A stretch of 64,000 bases of DNA from Voacanga thouarsii (GCA_026120185.1 JANUWF010001176.1:7139501-7203500), one strand, 5' to 3'. Positions 22,684 through 35,364 are shown, counted from the first letter of the stretch. Translations and numbers: made by a program. The notes: generated from the sequence alone by a model not told the origin.

Positions 22684-25600
22684 TGATATGGGTTAAAATC
22701 ATCATTATTTTCCTAGTTATCTGAGGTTAAATTGAAACACTTTTAATACCATAACTAGTCATATTCCTTCCTATTTAATATTTTTCTTATAAAAATGCTC
22801 TTTTGTAATTTTATACAAAAATAAGTGAAATTTGGAGCTAATTGTGTAGTTTTCAGCACAGACCTAACACTAGGCCAAGAAGGTAGAGCCGGCGCCGGTC
22901 TTACACTGGCATAGCAGAGGAATGTAGAGAAAAAGAATAAAACGGGATAGAGCAATTGCAATTGAAAGTGGAAAGGAAAAGGAAGCAATTGGCTTAAATG
23001 GCTCGTGGCTAAGCAAAGGACAAAAGCAACAATAATAAAAGTCAACAAAAATGGCCAAGATGAAGAGAAACAAAGAAATAAAGAAGGAGGTTGTACAAGT
23101 GGCTTGGTGCGGCTTAACAAGCTGACAGCAAGAAGAAGAGAAAGCTTCAAACAGCAAAAGGAAGAATTAATTTCGGTAGGCTAAAGGAAGAGTCAACAAT
23201 TTTGGTAGCAGAATGGATGGCTTGCGGCTTAATTGAGCTGATGTAAGGAAAACGGCTCAATTGAGCCGGCGCAACAACAGGAGAAGAAAAGGAAATTCGG
23301 CAGTGGCTTGGGTGGTTCATGGCTCAATTGAGCCGATTGCAACAAGGAAAGCTTTTGTGATTCCGTGTGACTCAATTTCAACATCAATTAATGTCTTGAT
23401 GCGTATTTATTTGGGTATAAAAATCATATAAAAACTAAGCACATTCCCAATCAAGTTTAAATTAAAACGTTAACCCCAAATTACATATATGACCAAGCGT
23501 ACTTATCATTTATAGAGCATAAGGTTCAAACGAGTGTCAATCCTCAAGGAACAAGTATGTATTAATCACTTTTCTTTCATTGCTTAACCGACTCAATAAA
23601 GTGAAAAAGAAATAAAACTAAAAATACAATAAAATAAAATAATATATACATGTTAAGGATGGAGAATTATATAACCTAAACCATTATTTTGATAAACATA
23701 ATCTTAAAGCACCTAATTATTATTATAACTAATTATTCCCTTGACATCATAAAGGATTAAGATAGATTCACTTCTTTTTCAATCCATGAAATCACTTTCT
23801 TGTAGACAAATTAGCATAATATATTCTGTCTCAACTAATTTATCCAAAAGATGTATTAAACACAATTCTTGATTAAATTTCCATATTCTGACAAACTTAA
23901 AACATGAAATTAACCAATGAATCCATATTCTGGCAAACATCAATCAACCTTTAATTACTTTGTTCTTTGCAATTAACCTATTTTTCAAGCAAGTTAAGAG
24001 ACAACAAATATGAAACTAATGAATTGAAACCACCATCAACCTCTTTTTCAAGCAAGTTAATGGAAAGAAACAATTAATTAATCTTGTAATAAGCACAAGT
24101 AATTAAATACCAAGAATAACAATCAATTAATCAAAAGATCAAAGTAACTCTAACAATCATAAGTACCTAAAACAATGTCAAATTACAATAAAACAATTAA
24201 CATATCATTGTTCAAGAAAAAGAAAACAAAGTAAAAGAAAGCACTCATAGACAAGCCTCCTTCTTCTTCATTTGAAAACCCTATTGTACAACCCTCCTTG
24301 AATTGAAGAATTCCTTCTTTGATTTCAGTGATTTTCTATGATGATCTATGAATTCTCTCCCTTTCCCTTATGTTTTTCCATTTATTTATAGGTTTAGGAA
24401 GTGCCTAAACTCGTTAGTGTAAGGTTCTTGGCCAAGCAGAAGTAGGAATATACTAAAACTCCACAGATTTTCAAAAACCGCATACAAAAATTAAAATCCC
24501 GTCTTTTCCTCATAGCACAACAGGCGCCGCCTTGGCTACTGGAGCCGGTGCCGGTTGTGTTCTATTTCTTTCGTTGTTCGCCAATTTTTCTCGATTTCAA
24601 CACAATGTAGTCCAAAGTGTAGCCAGCGCCGCCTTGGCTACTGGAGCCGGCGTCAGTTCGGTTCTATTCTGGTCTCGTTTCAACAATTTTTTATCGCTTC
24701 GAAGTTTGTCTTATCAGCACATGGCTGGCGCCGGTTTCTTTGCCCTGGCCGGCACCGCCTCTATTCTATTTTGCGACGTTTTTGCTTCGTTTTATCCCTA
24801 AAATCTGAAATAATGAACAAAATACCTTTCCAAGGGTAAAATCCCAAATATGAAGGAATATGACTAGTTATTGAACAAAATGTATCACAAAAGAGCCTTA
24901 AATAACTAGAAAAAACATGACTAATTTAGGCCCTATCATGTCTTCAGTGCAAGAAGACAAAATCAAGTCCAATTCAATTCTCAATTGATTAAATTCAAAG
25001 GCGGTGGAATTTCTTTATGTTTCTTGGAATTTTATTAGCAATTTTACTATTCTTTTTTGGTTTAGGATTTTTAGGTAATTACTTCTTCTTTACTTAGGAC
25101 TCTTTTAGGAGCTTTGTGAGCCTATAAATAAAGGCCAATTTACCTTAGCAAAGGAGAGGTGCACAATGTAGAGACTTAGATATATTTTAGAGTGCACCAC
25201 TAATATTTTCTCGAGAGAAATAATTCAAGGAGGATTGTACAAGAAGGTCTACGAAGGAGGAAGAAGGAGGCTTGTCTATGAGTGCTTTATTTTGTTTTCT
25301 TTTCTTGAACAATGATGTATTAATTATTTTATTGTAATTTGACATTGCTTTAGGTATTCATGATTTTTAAAGTTACTTTGATCTTTTGATTAATTGATTG
25401 TTATTTTTGGTATTTAATTACTTATGCTGATTATGAGATTAATTTGTTGTTTCTTTCCATTAACTTGCTTGGAAAAAGGGTTGATGGTGGTGTCAATTTA
25501 TTAATTTCATATTTTTTTGTCTATTAACTTGCATGGAAAAAAGGGATAATTGCTAAGAATTGGGTAATTAAAGGTTAATTGATGTCCGCCAGGATATAGA

Positions 25601-26128
25601 TTCATTGGTTAATTTCATGTTTTAAATTTGTCAGGATATGAAAATTTAATCGAGGATTGTGTTTAATGTATCTTTTGGGTGAATTAGTTGAGACAGGATA
25701 TATGATGCTAATTTGTCTAAAAGACAGTGATTTCATGAATTGGAAAAAAAGTGAATCTATCTTAATCCTTCATGATGCCAAGAGATTGATTAGTTATGAT
25801 AATGGTTAAGTACTGTAAGGTCATGGTTGTCAAAATAATGGTTTGAGTTATATAATTCTCCATAATTGACATGTATATATTATATTATATTATATTATTT
25901 TCTTTTTTTATTCTTTTTTCACTTTATTAAGTCGGTTAAATAGTGAAAGAAAAGGAATTAATGCATATTTATTTTTTGAGGATCGACACTCGTTTTAAAC
26001 CTTATGCTATGTTTAATGATAAATACGCTTGCTCATATGTGTAATTTGGGGTTAACGTTTTAATTTAAACTTGATTGGGAATGCGCTTATTTTTATATGA
26101 TTTGTTATACCCAAATTCAAACACATAA
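22684..26128 (+). mobile_element. Solo LTR P (C/E/H family), interrupted by solo LTR Q
   Basis: Begins TGATATGGGTTAAAATCATC and ends ...AACACATAA (CATCA decayed), flanked by a perfect CTTGT duplication (22679-22683 and 26129-26133). No internal region, primer site or partner LTR follows, so it is a solo LTR left by recombination, about 1.9 kb without Q. It has TATA-like CCTATAAATAAAGG near 25118 and the palindrome GGCTCAATTGAGCC twice near 23250 and 23320. Confidence 0.88.
23397..24938 (-). mobile_element. Solo LTR Q nested in P
   Basis: 1542 bp, opposite orientation to P: minus strand TGATAGGGCCTAAATTAGTC to ...ATACGCATCA, with a perfect TGTCT duplication (23392-23396 and 24939-24943). It aligns with P over most of its length. 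A GC-rich module (GGCGCCGCC, GCCGGTGCCGG, GCGCCGGTTTC) lies at 24515-24770. The open frames crossing that module are by-products of GC content. Confidence 0.92.
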
Positions 26129-26133
26129 CTTGT

Positions 26134-26649
26134 ATTGGCTTAAAAGTTTTTTGCTTACTTTTACGTTGTTGCTATATTTCACATTGTTTAACGTAAAGTG
26201 GAACTTAGAGTCCATATGGAGGTTTTTGACCTTTTGGGGGGGGGGGTGTTGGGTGTGTGTGTCTCCACTGTGTGGTCTTTATCTGATGTTCTTAGCAAAT
26301 AATTACTATTTTTGTAAATATTTATAGCATGTGTTTTTAGAGCTATTTTAATTATTTCTATTGTTTTAGGAAGTGGGCTTTGGGCTTCTAAGAATGGATT
26401 TGTAGCAATTTTCTTAGTGTTGCAAATCACTGTATATTCTAAAACTAGATAGTTAGTTGCTATTATCCTGAGATAAAATGCTAATGTTTATATTTTCTTC
26501 TTGTATTCATATTTATGAACCTATCATGTTAATCTTTTTGTGGGATTATCCAAGGTGGATTTATCTATGAATTCTGCATTTTAACATTCATCTATGGCAG
26601 ATTGAATTCTTTTAACTTGGCATCAGTCACTTGAAATAGATATGTGAAA
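26134..26649 (+). other. Noncoding flank 5' of the RPS7-like fragment
   Basis: Continues the non-LTR DNA cut by P. It contains an 11-base G-run near 26238-26248 followed by TG repeats. It may be the upstream or 5' untranslated region of the RPS7-like fragment. No gene recognised. Confidence 0.55.
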
Positions 26650-27098
26650 ATGTATACAACACTGAGAAAAATTCACAAGAACAAGGATGTGGAACCTATT
26701 GAATTTGAAGAGACTGTGGCTAAGGCTAATTTTTGCATTCTTGTCAATAGAAATTGTTATGCCCTTTATTTTTGGAACTTGCATCAAATTCTAATGATTT
26801 TTTTTTTTTGTAGGCCTTGTTTGATTTGGAAAACACTAACCAGGAGCTCAAAATTGACTTGAAGGACCTTTTCATCAATTCTGTAGTGTAAGAATTGCTA
26901 AATGGTGTTGTGTTTATTGAAGGTTTTTTTCTTTGAATTATTCTAATTATTTTTTTGGTGTTTCATTATTGCAGTCAAATTGATGTGTTTGCAAACCAAA
27001 AGTTTGTTGTTATCCATGTACCCTACAGATTGAGAAAGGCATTCTGCAAGATTCATGTGAGGCTTGTCAGGGAGTTGGAGAAGAAAATCAGTAGGAAG
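26650..27098 (+). pseudogene. RPS7: 40S ribosomal protein S7 (eS7), 5' three exons only
   Basis: eS7 is a small-subunit ribosomal protein of about 190 residues. Three exons splice in frame: 26650-26724 (MYTTLRKIHKNKDVEP, EFEETVAK), 26814-26887 (ALFDLENTNQELK, LKDLFINS) and 26975-27098 ([29 protein letters not shown]). Together they give 91 codons without a stop, matching the N-terminal half of plant S7. Donors and acceptors are GTAAG/GCAG and GTAAC, but the first donor reads GC (AAG|GCTAAT). The conserved second half (TLTAVHDAILED and onward) is absent from the next kilobase. Introns show it is a DNA-level copy, not a retrocopy. Truncated and probably nonfunctional. Confidence 0.87.
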
Positions 27099-28339
27099 GT
27101 AACTTTGTTTCTTCTATACTTAATTTTTTAATGTCCTTCATTTGTCTCTTCATTTTGTAGTTGAATTGCACTAATACTTAAATGCTTTCTTTTGGGTGTG
27201 AGCTGGGTTTGAGTTGAATTGAGAAAAATAGATGTTTCTTTGACTAGATTTTCATGGTGTGATGGTAACTTAAAAGAGGATTGTGGAAGTCTCTAAATTC
27301 TCAAAAAATTTACACTTAAATTAGGCACTTGTCCATGTGCTAATGCTTTCTTGGAAAAGGAATTGGAAAGATAAAAGTAAATAAACTGGTAGCACTATTA
27401 TCTACGTGTAGTTATTTGGATTGTTTTGGTGGAGATTATAGTGATTGATTATAAATAGATGTTAGAAGTGCTATTACATTATCTGATGCTTAAATGATTT
27501 CTGCCAAAGTCAGAGAAGACAAGCATCTTTAGAAAGATAGACACTATAGCAATAAATTGGAGGACACTGGGGGAGTGTGAAAATTAGATTGCCAATGAAT
27601 AGAGAGAAATACTGTGGAACATTTTTGATCTTGTGTAGGAGTATTTTTGCTGTGCATGTGAGTTCTTAAAATTAGGGACTGTTGGAGCTTTTGAATGCTT
27701 CTTTTTTCTACTAACTGTGACATTTTTTAGCTGATTTGGTTGGACAATAGTGACCTTAGCAGTGGATATATAGAGGGGACATACTCTTTTTCTAAGAGGT
27801 CATTAGCCACAAAGAAATCTAGTCAAAAGAAAGAGAGTGTGTCAAAGAAAATTTGACCATAAAAATCCACTTAAAATTACTGGTAGACTTATAATCTGAC
27901 CATTTGGAAAGCCATTAGAAAAGGATGGAATGTACCCATAACTTCATTCAATTTTAAGTTGGCAGTGGAACTAGATCGTAGTGCATACTTCTATTCATGA
28001 TTGCCGTTAACAATAGATTAGTTTATTGAGGATATGTAACACTTGCTGTAACCACATGGATTTGAATATTTTTACTCAATTGAATACTAAAGTTTTGTTT
28101 TTTTCTAACTTAATTTGGAATACAATTTATATATGGCAGGTCTACAGGATTCGAGATGACTGATTTTGAGAGGATACTTTGTTGCAGGTGTTATTTTGAT
28201 GCTGCATATTAAGGAAAAGTACAATAGATTATTTTGCTAAGTGGAAGTACATTTTGATATTAGTGTTAGAGTTTTATTTTGAAAGAACTTTTATAGTTTT
28301 GATGTTAGAATGACTTCCTAGACAGTTAATGTTAATTTA
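27099..28339 (+). other. Intron-like and noncoding DNA after RPS7 exon 3
   Basis: No S7 coding sequence is visible. A short acceptor-like site near 28139 (GGCAG, followed by GTCTACAGGATTCGAGATGAC) may head another decayed exon, reading VYRIRDD before a stop; this is weak. The rest is AT-rich. Confidence 0.45.
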
Positions 28340-28763
28340 TAATATATTTGAAAATTTGTCAGTCAACAAATCTTCTCATAACACAACAACTTAGTTTGAC
28401 TTGACAGTGTTAAAATGTCATTACAAATGCCTATTATGATGTTTTCACATATTAACATAAGTTTTGAATTGGAATGTTGGAAGACCCTTATTATGACGTT
28501 TTTAATTGTTAGTATAGATTTTAAATTTTGACTTTTAGGAAATCCTTTTATAATACGACCAAATATTGTAATAAGGGATCTAGTGTAACAATTTCAAATG
28601 TTACAATAGATGCACATATTGTGACACTTCTTAGAATTCTCCACTGCTATAGTAACATCGTTTTAGATGATGTTTCCTGTGAGTGTAACAATATCTAAAG
28701 TGTCACAATATCTGTCTATTATAACATTTCTACTTGTTATAATAGGCCTAATTTCTAGTAGTG
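28340..28763. mobile_element. CACTA (En/Spm-type) transposon terminal region
   Basis: The segment ends TTTCTAGTAGTG (28752-28763), the inverted form of the CACTACTAGAAA terminus typical of plant CACTA elements. Just inside are repeated direct and inverted motifs around TGTTACAATA and GTGTCACAATATCTG, as expected of subterminal transposase-binding repeats. The opposite terminus is not in the window; it could lie beyond element A. The SAM and RPS7 fragments are therefore candidates for captured cargo. Confidence 0.72.
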
Positions 28764-29955
28764 ATCAATTGATATTAATTCCAAGTATTGGCAAGATTTC
28801 TAAAATAAAGTAAAATCCACACCCTCTCAAGTAATGAATCTTATACCTTATGATCCAATCTATAGATATCTCTATTATACAAATTAAACCCACATAAAAT
28901 CAATAAAATCTAATGACAAGCTAAAAAGTCTTAGAATCTCTATCTTTAGGTGATCCTAAAATTTCATCTATCACCAAGTTCTATATCCTCAAAATCCTTT
29001 CTCAAGTTAATCAAGGGAAAATAAATCCAATAAATTAACATAAAAAGGAACCCGTCTCATAAATCATTTCTCAAACTCAACATCAGAGAATTATCTAATC
29101 AATCAATTTAATCAAGCAAACCTAAGTGATAAATTCCTCTAAATAGATATCAATTAACCAAATAAACATCAAATACAATAGTAAATTATGGTATAATAAT
29201 TTAATTACAATTCAAATCAATAAAATTCAACAACCACAAAATTAAATCACAAAGGGAAAAAGGGAAAACTCATAGACAAGGTCTCTCTTCTACTTTGCAA
29301 ACGTATTTTGGGGTTGCTCTTTCTTCCTCAAATCCTCCTTGATCTTCACTTCCTTGTATTTCAAGGGGTTTTTTTGGTGTATTTCATGGATGGATCCTCC
29401 TCAAATGATATAGGAAAGTAGTATTTATAGGTTCTTTCACGAATCCCTAAAAAATTACAGAACATGAGGTAATCTGCAATATTGCGCAACACTATGGAAG
29501 ATGGCCAGCATGGCACCGTGCATGCTCTGATCCTTTAATCTTACCTCAAAATGATATCTTAGGATAAACTGTTGCTATGTGCTGGAATGATGCACAGTGA
29601 CATAGATAATGACTAGCATGGCATCGTGAAGCTCTAGACGTTCTACATTTTCTACATCCTGATGCCATAGGAAACATGAAAAGTAAGGGGTACAACACAA
29701 TCGACTCCTAAAATATTTACTTCTGAAGTTCAGCAACTGCACAATGGCTTGTAGAATGAGGGGCACGGCTCCGTGTCGCTTCAGTTTCGCTCTTTTTTCA
29801 GTCTTTTTTTCTTGAATCCTTATCTAATCTTCAACTTTTTCATCCTACATAAAATAAGGAGAAAATAGGGGATTAAATAGAAATCTAGAATAATTTTTCC
29901 ACAATTTAAACACAAATGATATACAAAAATATGTGTACAATGGATACTCATCACA
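28764..29955 (-). repeat. LTR M (diverged C/E/H-family-like LTR)
   Basis: Read on the minus strand it has the family's features: a CCTATAAATACTAC TATA-like box near 29423-29436, a downstream CCTTGTCTATGAGTT block near 29268-29282, and upstream GC-rich units (GCACGGTGCCATGC, CGATGCCATGC, GGAGCCGTGCC) near 29500-29780. Upper end set at TGTGATGAGTATCC (29955). No matching duplication, so the exact limits are uncertain. Confidence 0.55.
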
Positions 29956-31549
29956 AACCATGTTTTATTATGGCTTATGCCTGTGCATAGCAAGAGCTTT
30001 GTGCCCAGTGTGCTTAGCACATGTGCCCATAGAACACTTGACCAATAGGCCTTTGTGATAGTCAGACAGAAGTGGATAAATTAGACTTGTCTTGAACTTA
30101 GGCCTAGGCTAGTCTTGATTTGGATGGATGAAAGTTAAAGTAAACACAGTGAGCAACTTTAGCTAACTTTCCCTAGAGCTAGGAATGAGAAGATAATACT
30201 TGGATGATAATATTGGTATACATAGGCTTTTCGTGTGCTTATTGGATTGGTTATGATTCTTTGTCCACTTTGACTAGCTAACACTAAGCAGATAAGGATG
30301 TCACCTATAGGGCTTTGGGAGCCTCTAAAAGCCCTTAATTTGACTATAAAAAGGATAACAAAATGAGAAGCATAAGAGAGTATGCTGTGTGTTTAGTGCA
30401 AAAAATAGAGGCGCTTTATACTTAAAAAGAAGTGTTAATATTGTGAATTAAGTGCAAGAGAGAGGATTATAGAGCTTAAATGCTGAGTGCCCAATAAGAG
30501 AGTCCAATGCCAAGAGAAAAGGCTTGGTTCCTAGGTAGAAAGATTAGTACTGCTTAAAGAGATGGTCTACATGCCTTGGCTTAGTGATAATGCATTTCCA
30601 ATAGAGGTAAATTGTGCAAAGTGGGACTAGTGAGTCAGCTTAGTGCCAACCCAGAGACAACCTAGTCTTAAGGATAAAAGCTTGTAAGAGGAGTTTGGTT
30701 TATGTGCATAACTTTCTCATACTTATACATATTTGTAAAGAAATAGTTTGGCGTTGATGGCTTATATACTAGCATATCTTCTTATTTCTTGAGTTGTTTG
30801 CTATTTTCTATTTTGCTTGTAATCTTATTAGAAGAGTTACACATAGTTTGAGTAACGTCTTAGATGACCGGACATGGGGAATGTGCTGGAGTGACATTAC
30901 TATATATTTGGTTAATCTGGCTTCATGCTAGTTAGGCTTGAATGAGACCTAAAAAACCTAAGGCTGAACATGCCTCAAACATTCATATGAATATAAATGT
31001 TAGTTTTGGACACTAATGTAAATGTGCTTGTCTAGTTTAGGTGTTGGTTTTCTTGAACTTGAAAATGATGGGTAACTATGTGCTATCTAAACAAAAATTG
31101 ACCTGGTTAGTGCCATCACGGGTAATAAGATAAATTGCATGATAATTTTATGTTAAAGCAAGATTGTTGTGTTGCTGTGTTGGAAAGCGCATTTGTTGTG
31201 TTGTTTGATAGTCTTAGCTTTTGTTGCTATAAGTAGTGAGCTTAATGCTACTCAGTGCTTGTTCTATATTGTGTTGTTCAAATGACCTCACAAACTTATG
31301 TTGCTCATTTGTTGCTATAACCCACCTATGTGTTGTGCTACCCATTAATTGCTATGTGTTGTGTTATGTTCAAGTGATCTTATAGATGTATGTATTGGTC
31401 ATTGGTATAGTGGTATGACTTACTTGTTGAACTTTATATTCTAAGGAAATGGTAAGCCATTTTTAGTAATATTCAATTTTGGCTTTGTTATGATAGTTTG
31501 TGACTTTATGTCAAGTTCTTTGTGAATGATGAATGTGCTATTCAATAAT
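29956..31549 (+). other. Probable 5' LTR/leader of gypsy-like element L
   Basis: Noncoding. A TATA-like GACTATAAAAAGG lies near 30342. Text around 29975-30040 (ATAGCAAGAGCTTTGTGCCCA) resembles 34660-34705 (CTAGCAAGAGCTCCAAGTCCA), consistent with the two LTRs of a plus-strand element enclosing the gag and protease remnants. Repeated TGTTGTGTT and TTGCTAT words fill 31150-31380. It ends at the target site of the Mutator-like element. Confidence 0.4.
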
Positions 31550-32411
31550 GGCTGGTGATATTACCAAAGCAAATATCCCCATGTCAAAGCAAATTTTAAT
31601 TAAATGACAAATATATCCTTCCTTCAATCAAGTAACCTAATTAAATATGAATTGTTCTCATATAACTCTTTGCCCTGCATATTAAAATGGTACAATCTAG
31701 TCCTTTCCTTCCTTCCAATTGTATTCTTTCGAAAATGATTGTTGCTTTCGGTATCATCTCTTTCATTCCACCACTTTTTTGTCCTCCATGGCCAATCAAC
31801 CCTTACTTTGCTCTTGCTCTCAAAATGCTGCAAAGCTAAAAAACTTTCAACATAGCATGTAACAAAAGCAAATAAAAAAAAGCCAAATAGAAAAACTCTC
31901 TAAAACAAGGTATAATTTATAGAAATATATTAACAGACATAATTTTTAAATCTTCAAAATCTATATATAGTAGAAAAGTTGGGTGATATGAGGGAGACAA
32001 AGCAGTAAGAATAGAAAGGAAGCAATTGTGGCTTTTAGGGTATCAGATGTTAGATTGGAAGACAAAAGAGGTTTATGAACTAATGTAGTGCAACAAAAGT
32101 TATAGAAGAGATGCTAATAGCATATAGCCATAGAAGAAGCTAATAGGATCATCCAAGTCCCTAAAAAATGATAAGGGGAAGGGAGAGGGGGGGGGAGGAG
32201 GAAGAGATTAGATAGAGATGGTATCCAGCAGATAGGATTACTAGGTTTGCCGAAGCAGCATTATCGATAGTGGAAGTTAGAGATTGATTTGCTTTTATTA
32301 TGAGATATCCTTTAATAAGGAAAATAATTATTGACTAACTAGGGATAGAATTGTCATTTAATCATAATTTGCTCTGGCAGGAGGATAAGTGCTCTGGCAA
32401 TGTTGCTAGCC
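31550..32411. mobile_element. Non-autonomous Mutator-like element (862 bp)
   Basis: Terminal inverted repeats of about 69 bp (left starting GGCTGGTGATATTACCAAAG, right as reverse complement starting GGCTAGCAACATTGCCAGAG) are flanked by a perfect 9-bp duplication, TTCAATAAT (31541-31549 and 32412-32420). Long inverted repeats plus a 9-bp duplication are diagnostic of the Mutator superfamily. The interior is too short for a transposase. It holds a purine-rich G-run near 32176-32200 and no host gene fragment I recognise. Confidence 0.9.
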
Positions 32412-32649
32412 TTCAATAATAGATAGAATGGAAAATTCTGATTTAGGTGGATGGGGCAGGAGGAAAATTCCCTTAGTTTGGTTGAACAAATTGAGTAGCT
32501 CAACTAATCTCAATAGCTTAATACGTTGAGGGCAGAATTTAACTAATCTTTTCCTCTAGAAGAGGAAAATGTTTGGGAACCTATTGAATGATGTCAGGAA
32601 TAAAGGAAATGAACGAAATAATTTGGCTAATTTCAAATTAAAGATACCA

Positions 32650-33130
32650 AATTGAAACTATATAATGACATAATAGATGCTAACATTGTCAAAAATGTTT
32701 TGTGGGGTTTGAAGCACTATTTTTAGGTTACCCATATTTCTAAAGAGGAACAAATCTTTGCTGCTACTATGTGTCTTGTAGACAATGCTAAGCTTTGGTA
32801 AAGGATATGTGGCTAACAGAAATTGTGCGTAGGTGACAAGATTCCAGACGCTCGAGAAGGAACTTATAAAGTAGTTTCTAGTTAAGAACATGTTTTGTTA
32901 GATTAGAGAGAGCTTGAAAAGCTAGTATAGATGGGCACTTTGTATGAATACATGATTGAATTCATGTCATTGTTCCTTAGAATCATGAACACATTCGAGA
33001 AGGATAATTGTGGTCAAAAAAGCCATTTTAATTTGGTTAAGGAAGGAGTTAATGCGCCAAGACCCAAAGAATGTGGTTGAGGGTAGAAATGCTTGAAAGT
33101 GAAATAAGAAAAGAAATTTGGTAAACAATA
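32650..33130 (+). pseudogene. Ty3/gypsy gag remnant of L
   Basis: With stops ignored, the plus strand reads NVLWGLKHYF..THISKEEQ, AATMCLVDNAKLW and, after a gap, LYEYMIEFMSLFLRIMNTFE. This is the plant Ty3/gypsy gag pattern (a W-x-L-x-x-Y-F block, then MYL-x-x-x-AKLWW, then EY-x-x-EF-x-x-LML). At least six stops and frame changes make it inactive. Plus orientation is opposite to the neighbouring chromovirus G, which inserted at L's right side. Confidence 0.72.
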
Positions 33131-33284
33131 GTCTTGAGCTAATATGAATCAAGAACTAGGTGTTATACAGGTAATTGAGGTTAAAAATGAGAAATTAGCT
33201 AAGACGACCCGATATAGTTGATGTTTAAGTAGACAAGCTAAGTACCTAGTGTAGGTTGTTCAATATTAATATGTTGATGAATAG

Positions 33285-33700
33285 TATAGATGTGAGTGCT
33301 ATAGTTGATAACAATACTATGAACAATTTTGTACCATGCAGATTAGTAGACAAGATAGAGTTTGCCTTTAGGAAGTAAGGTGAACACTACTAAGATAGTG
33401 AACATGATACTATCATTGGTGAATGGAGGTGCCAATATCATCTTAACAGTTAATATATGGAAAAAGAGTTATAGGTTTATTGTCATACCTCTAGAAAACT
33501 TTAATTTAAATTTTGAGAATTGCGTTCTTATTTAAGACTAAAGTGGCCATCATTCTATACTTGAGTAGGCTATTATAGAGGCAAGTAAACTCACATATAT
33601 ACTTAGATTGTTTTGGGAATATAGCAAGAGGAAGAGAATAGTATCAATAATTCTGTCCAAGGTAATAGATAGAAATCTTATCTTGTTGGTTTAGTTAGAA
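33285..33700 (+). pseudogene. Ty3/gypsy protease-like remnant of L
   Basis: VDNNTMNNFVPCRLVDKI at about 33304-33357 fits the plant gypsy protease motif, in which the family has D-S-G-A-T-H-N-F; Ser, Gly and Ala are lost. Stops follow. The reverse transcriptase and integrase expected downstream are not recognisable before 34706, so most of pol is missing. Confidence 0.5.
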
Positions 33701-33899
33701 AACAGACTAAGATGTCTTGGCAAGAGTCAATATCTATGGTAAAATTGTTAGATAAGATTATTGATAGGGTTTCTAATAGATTGCTCAAAATAGTATGGGT
33801 GAAGATGACTCCACTCAAAGTGGTGTTGTACCTTGTTGGTAAGTACTTAATGAGTTAGCAACGAAGTTGGTATGACGAGGACGTTAAAGACTTCAAATG

Positions 33900-34706
33900 G
33901 GAATGGTTTATAATAGTGTCACACCTTGTTCTTGTGGGCTTGGAAATAAAATTCATGGTCTATAAAGATGACAAACAACTACTTGGTTACCATCTTTATT
34001 GGGTCAGTATAGATATCTTATATTGACAATGAGTACTTAGACTCATATTTATATATCATTTCACACTTTTATTACTTTTTCACGTGAGGTGGGGGATATC
34101 ACATCTACCTTCTTTTTTAAACCTAAACATTCTTATTGGGCCTATACCAACAAACAAAACTTAGGATAAAACCTATATTGATATTAACTGTCATACTGTG
34201 TGCTCTCAAACCCAAAGATAAGAATTATGAGCCTGGCAACATCACGAATAACTACTTGGCTACCATTTTTGTTGGGAAAAAAAATGGATATTATAAATTG
34301 ACAGTAGGTATTTAAGCCTAAGCTCATAAACCACTTCTTACTTCTATTATTTTTCTATGTAGGATTTGTGAATATATTAGACGTCTTGGAAAATGATGCC
34401 CAAAAAAGCTTCATGCTCTATGAGCCAACGAGTCTACTAGAAATTTTATAAGTGTTAGAAAGATTATATGTGTTCCCTAGGTAGTCCAATATATTAATTG
34501 GAGATGCATGTGACCCATGGATATAGCCAAGATTAGATAAGTATTAGATGGTTTTCATGACTGGCTTGAGATACTAGTAAAGGTCCTAGTGGTAACTTCA
34601 TGTAACCTTGGTTTGGTCTTGGGGACCTAAATTATGCATTTGCTGTGCCTCGTGCTTGTGGCTAGCAAGAGCTCCAAGTCCAATAAGCTTGACACGTAGT
34701 CCATAA
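33900..34706 (+). other. Noncoding end of L with an imperfect direct duplication
   Basis: Segments at about 33960-34095 and 34220-34375 are diverged copies of one another (shared AACTACTTGG, TACCAT, ATTGACA). The last ~80 bp resemble 29975-30040 and may be the start of L's 3' LTR, cut at 34706 by insertion of G. No gene seen. Confidence 0.5.
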
Positions 34707-35364
34707 TGTAACATCCCATTACCTATGTACCCTAAAAAGGTAAGGTTGTCACCCCATCTAAAGGATTAAGGATCTTTATAACAAGATAAAAGGGTAAATC
34801 AAAAGGAATAAAAGTCGTTTGAATCTTAATACAATCCGAAAAATTGATAAAAACCTCAAAATACTTCCCAAAAGAAACAACTGGAAAATAAATACAAAGA
34901 AAATGAAAAATAATCTGCAGTCTCTAAAGACTCTCAATCTTTAAATCTGGTGTCTTCTTAAAACATTTTACAAAAAGTGTGAGAATTTCTTCCCAGTAAA
35001 TCCTATCTGTGCAAATGTACATTCAAAATAATTTCATCTGCATATTCGGAACATTTATATAAAGTGGTTTGCAAGTTATATCACAATCCTTTTGACAATA
35101 GAGAGTGGTGTTTTATACATTTTTGTAAGATATCATAATTAAACAATTTAAGAAATCAACCACTCTCAAATAAATTGGTGGACTATGAAGCCCGACATCA
35201 CAACGTAGTGGGTGATTGGCCCACCAGGTAAGACACTCCTCCATCTCCTATCAGTTATCCAACTCTGGATTACAATCTACTTGGACTGAGTTGCTAGTTT
35301 GAACCGGCTTGATTCACTAGGACTGATGCCCTATCTAATCAAAACTATCTCTCAGAGGTAGCCA

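Noticed and set aside
22755..23157. 131- and 95-codon hydrophobic minus-strand frames
   Set aside because: They fall inside solo LTR P in its repeat-rich U3-like part and overlap each other in different frames; no sign of a real protein.
24532..24839. Ala/Gly-rich open frames in solo LTR Q
   Set aside because: Made by the GC-rich repeat module of the LTR; other family LTRs have unrelated text there.
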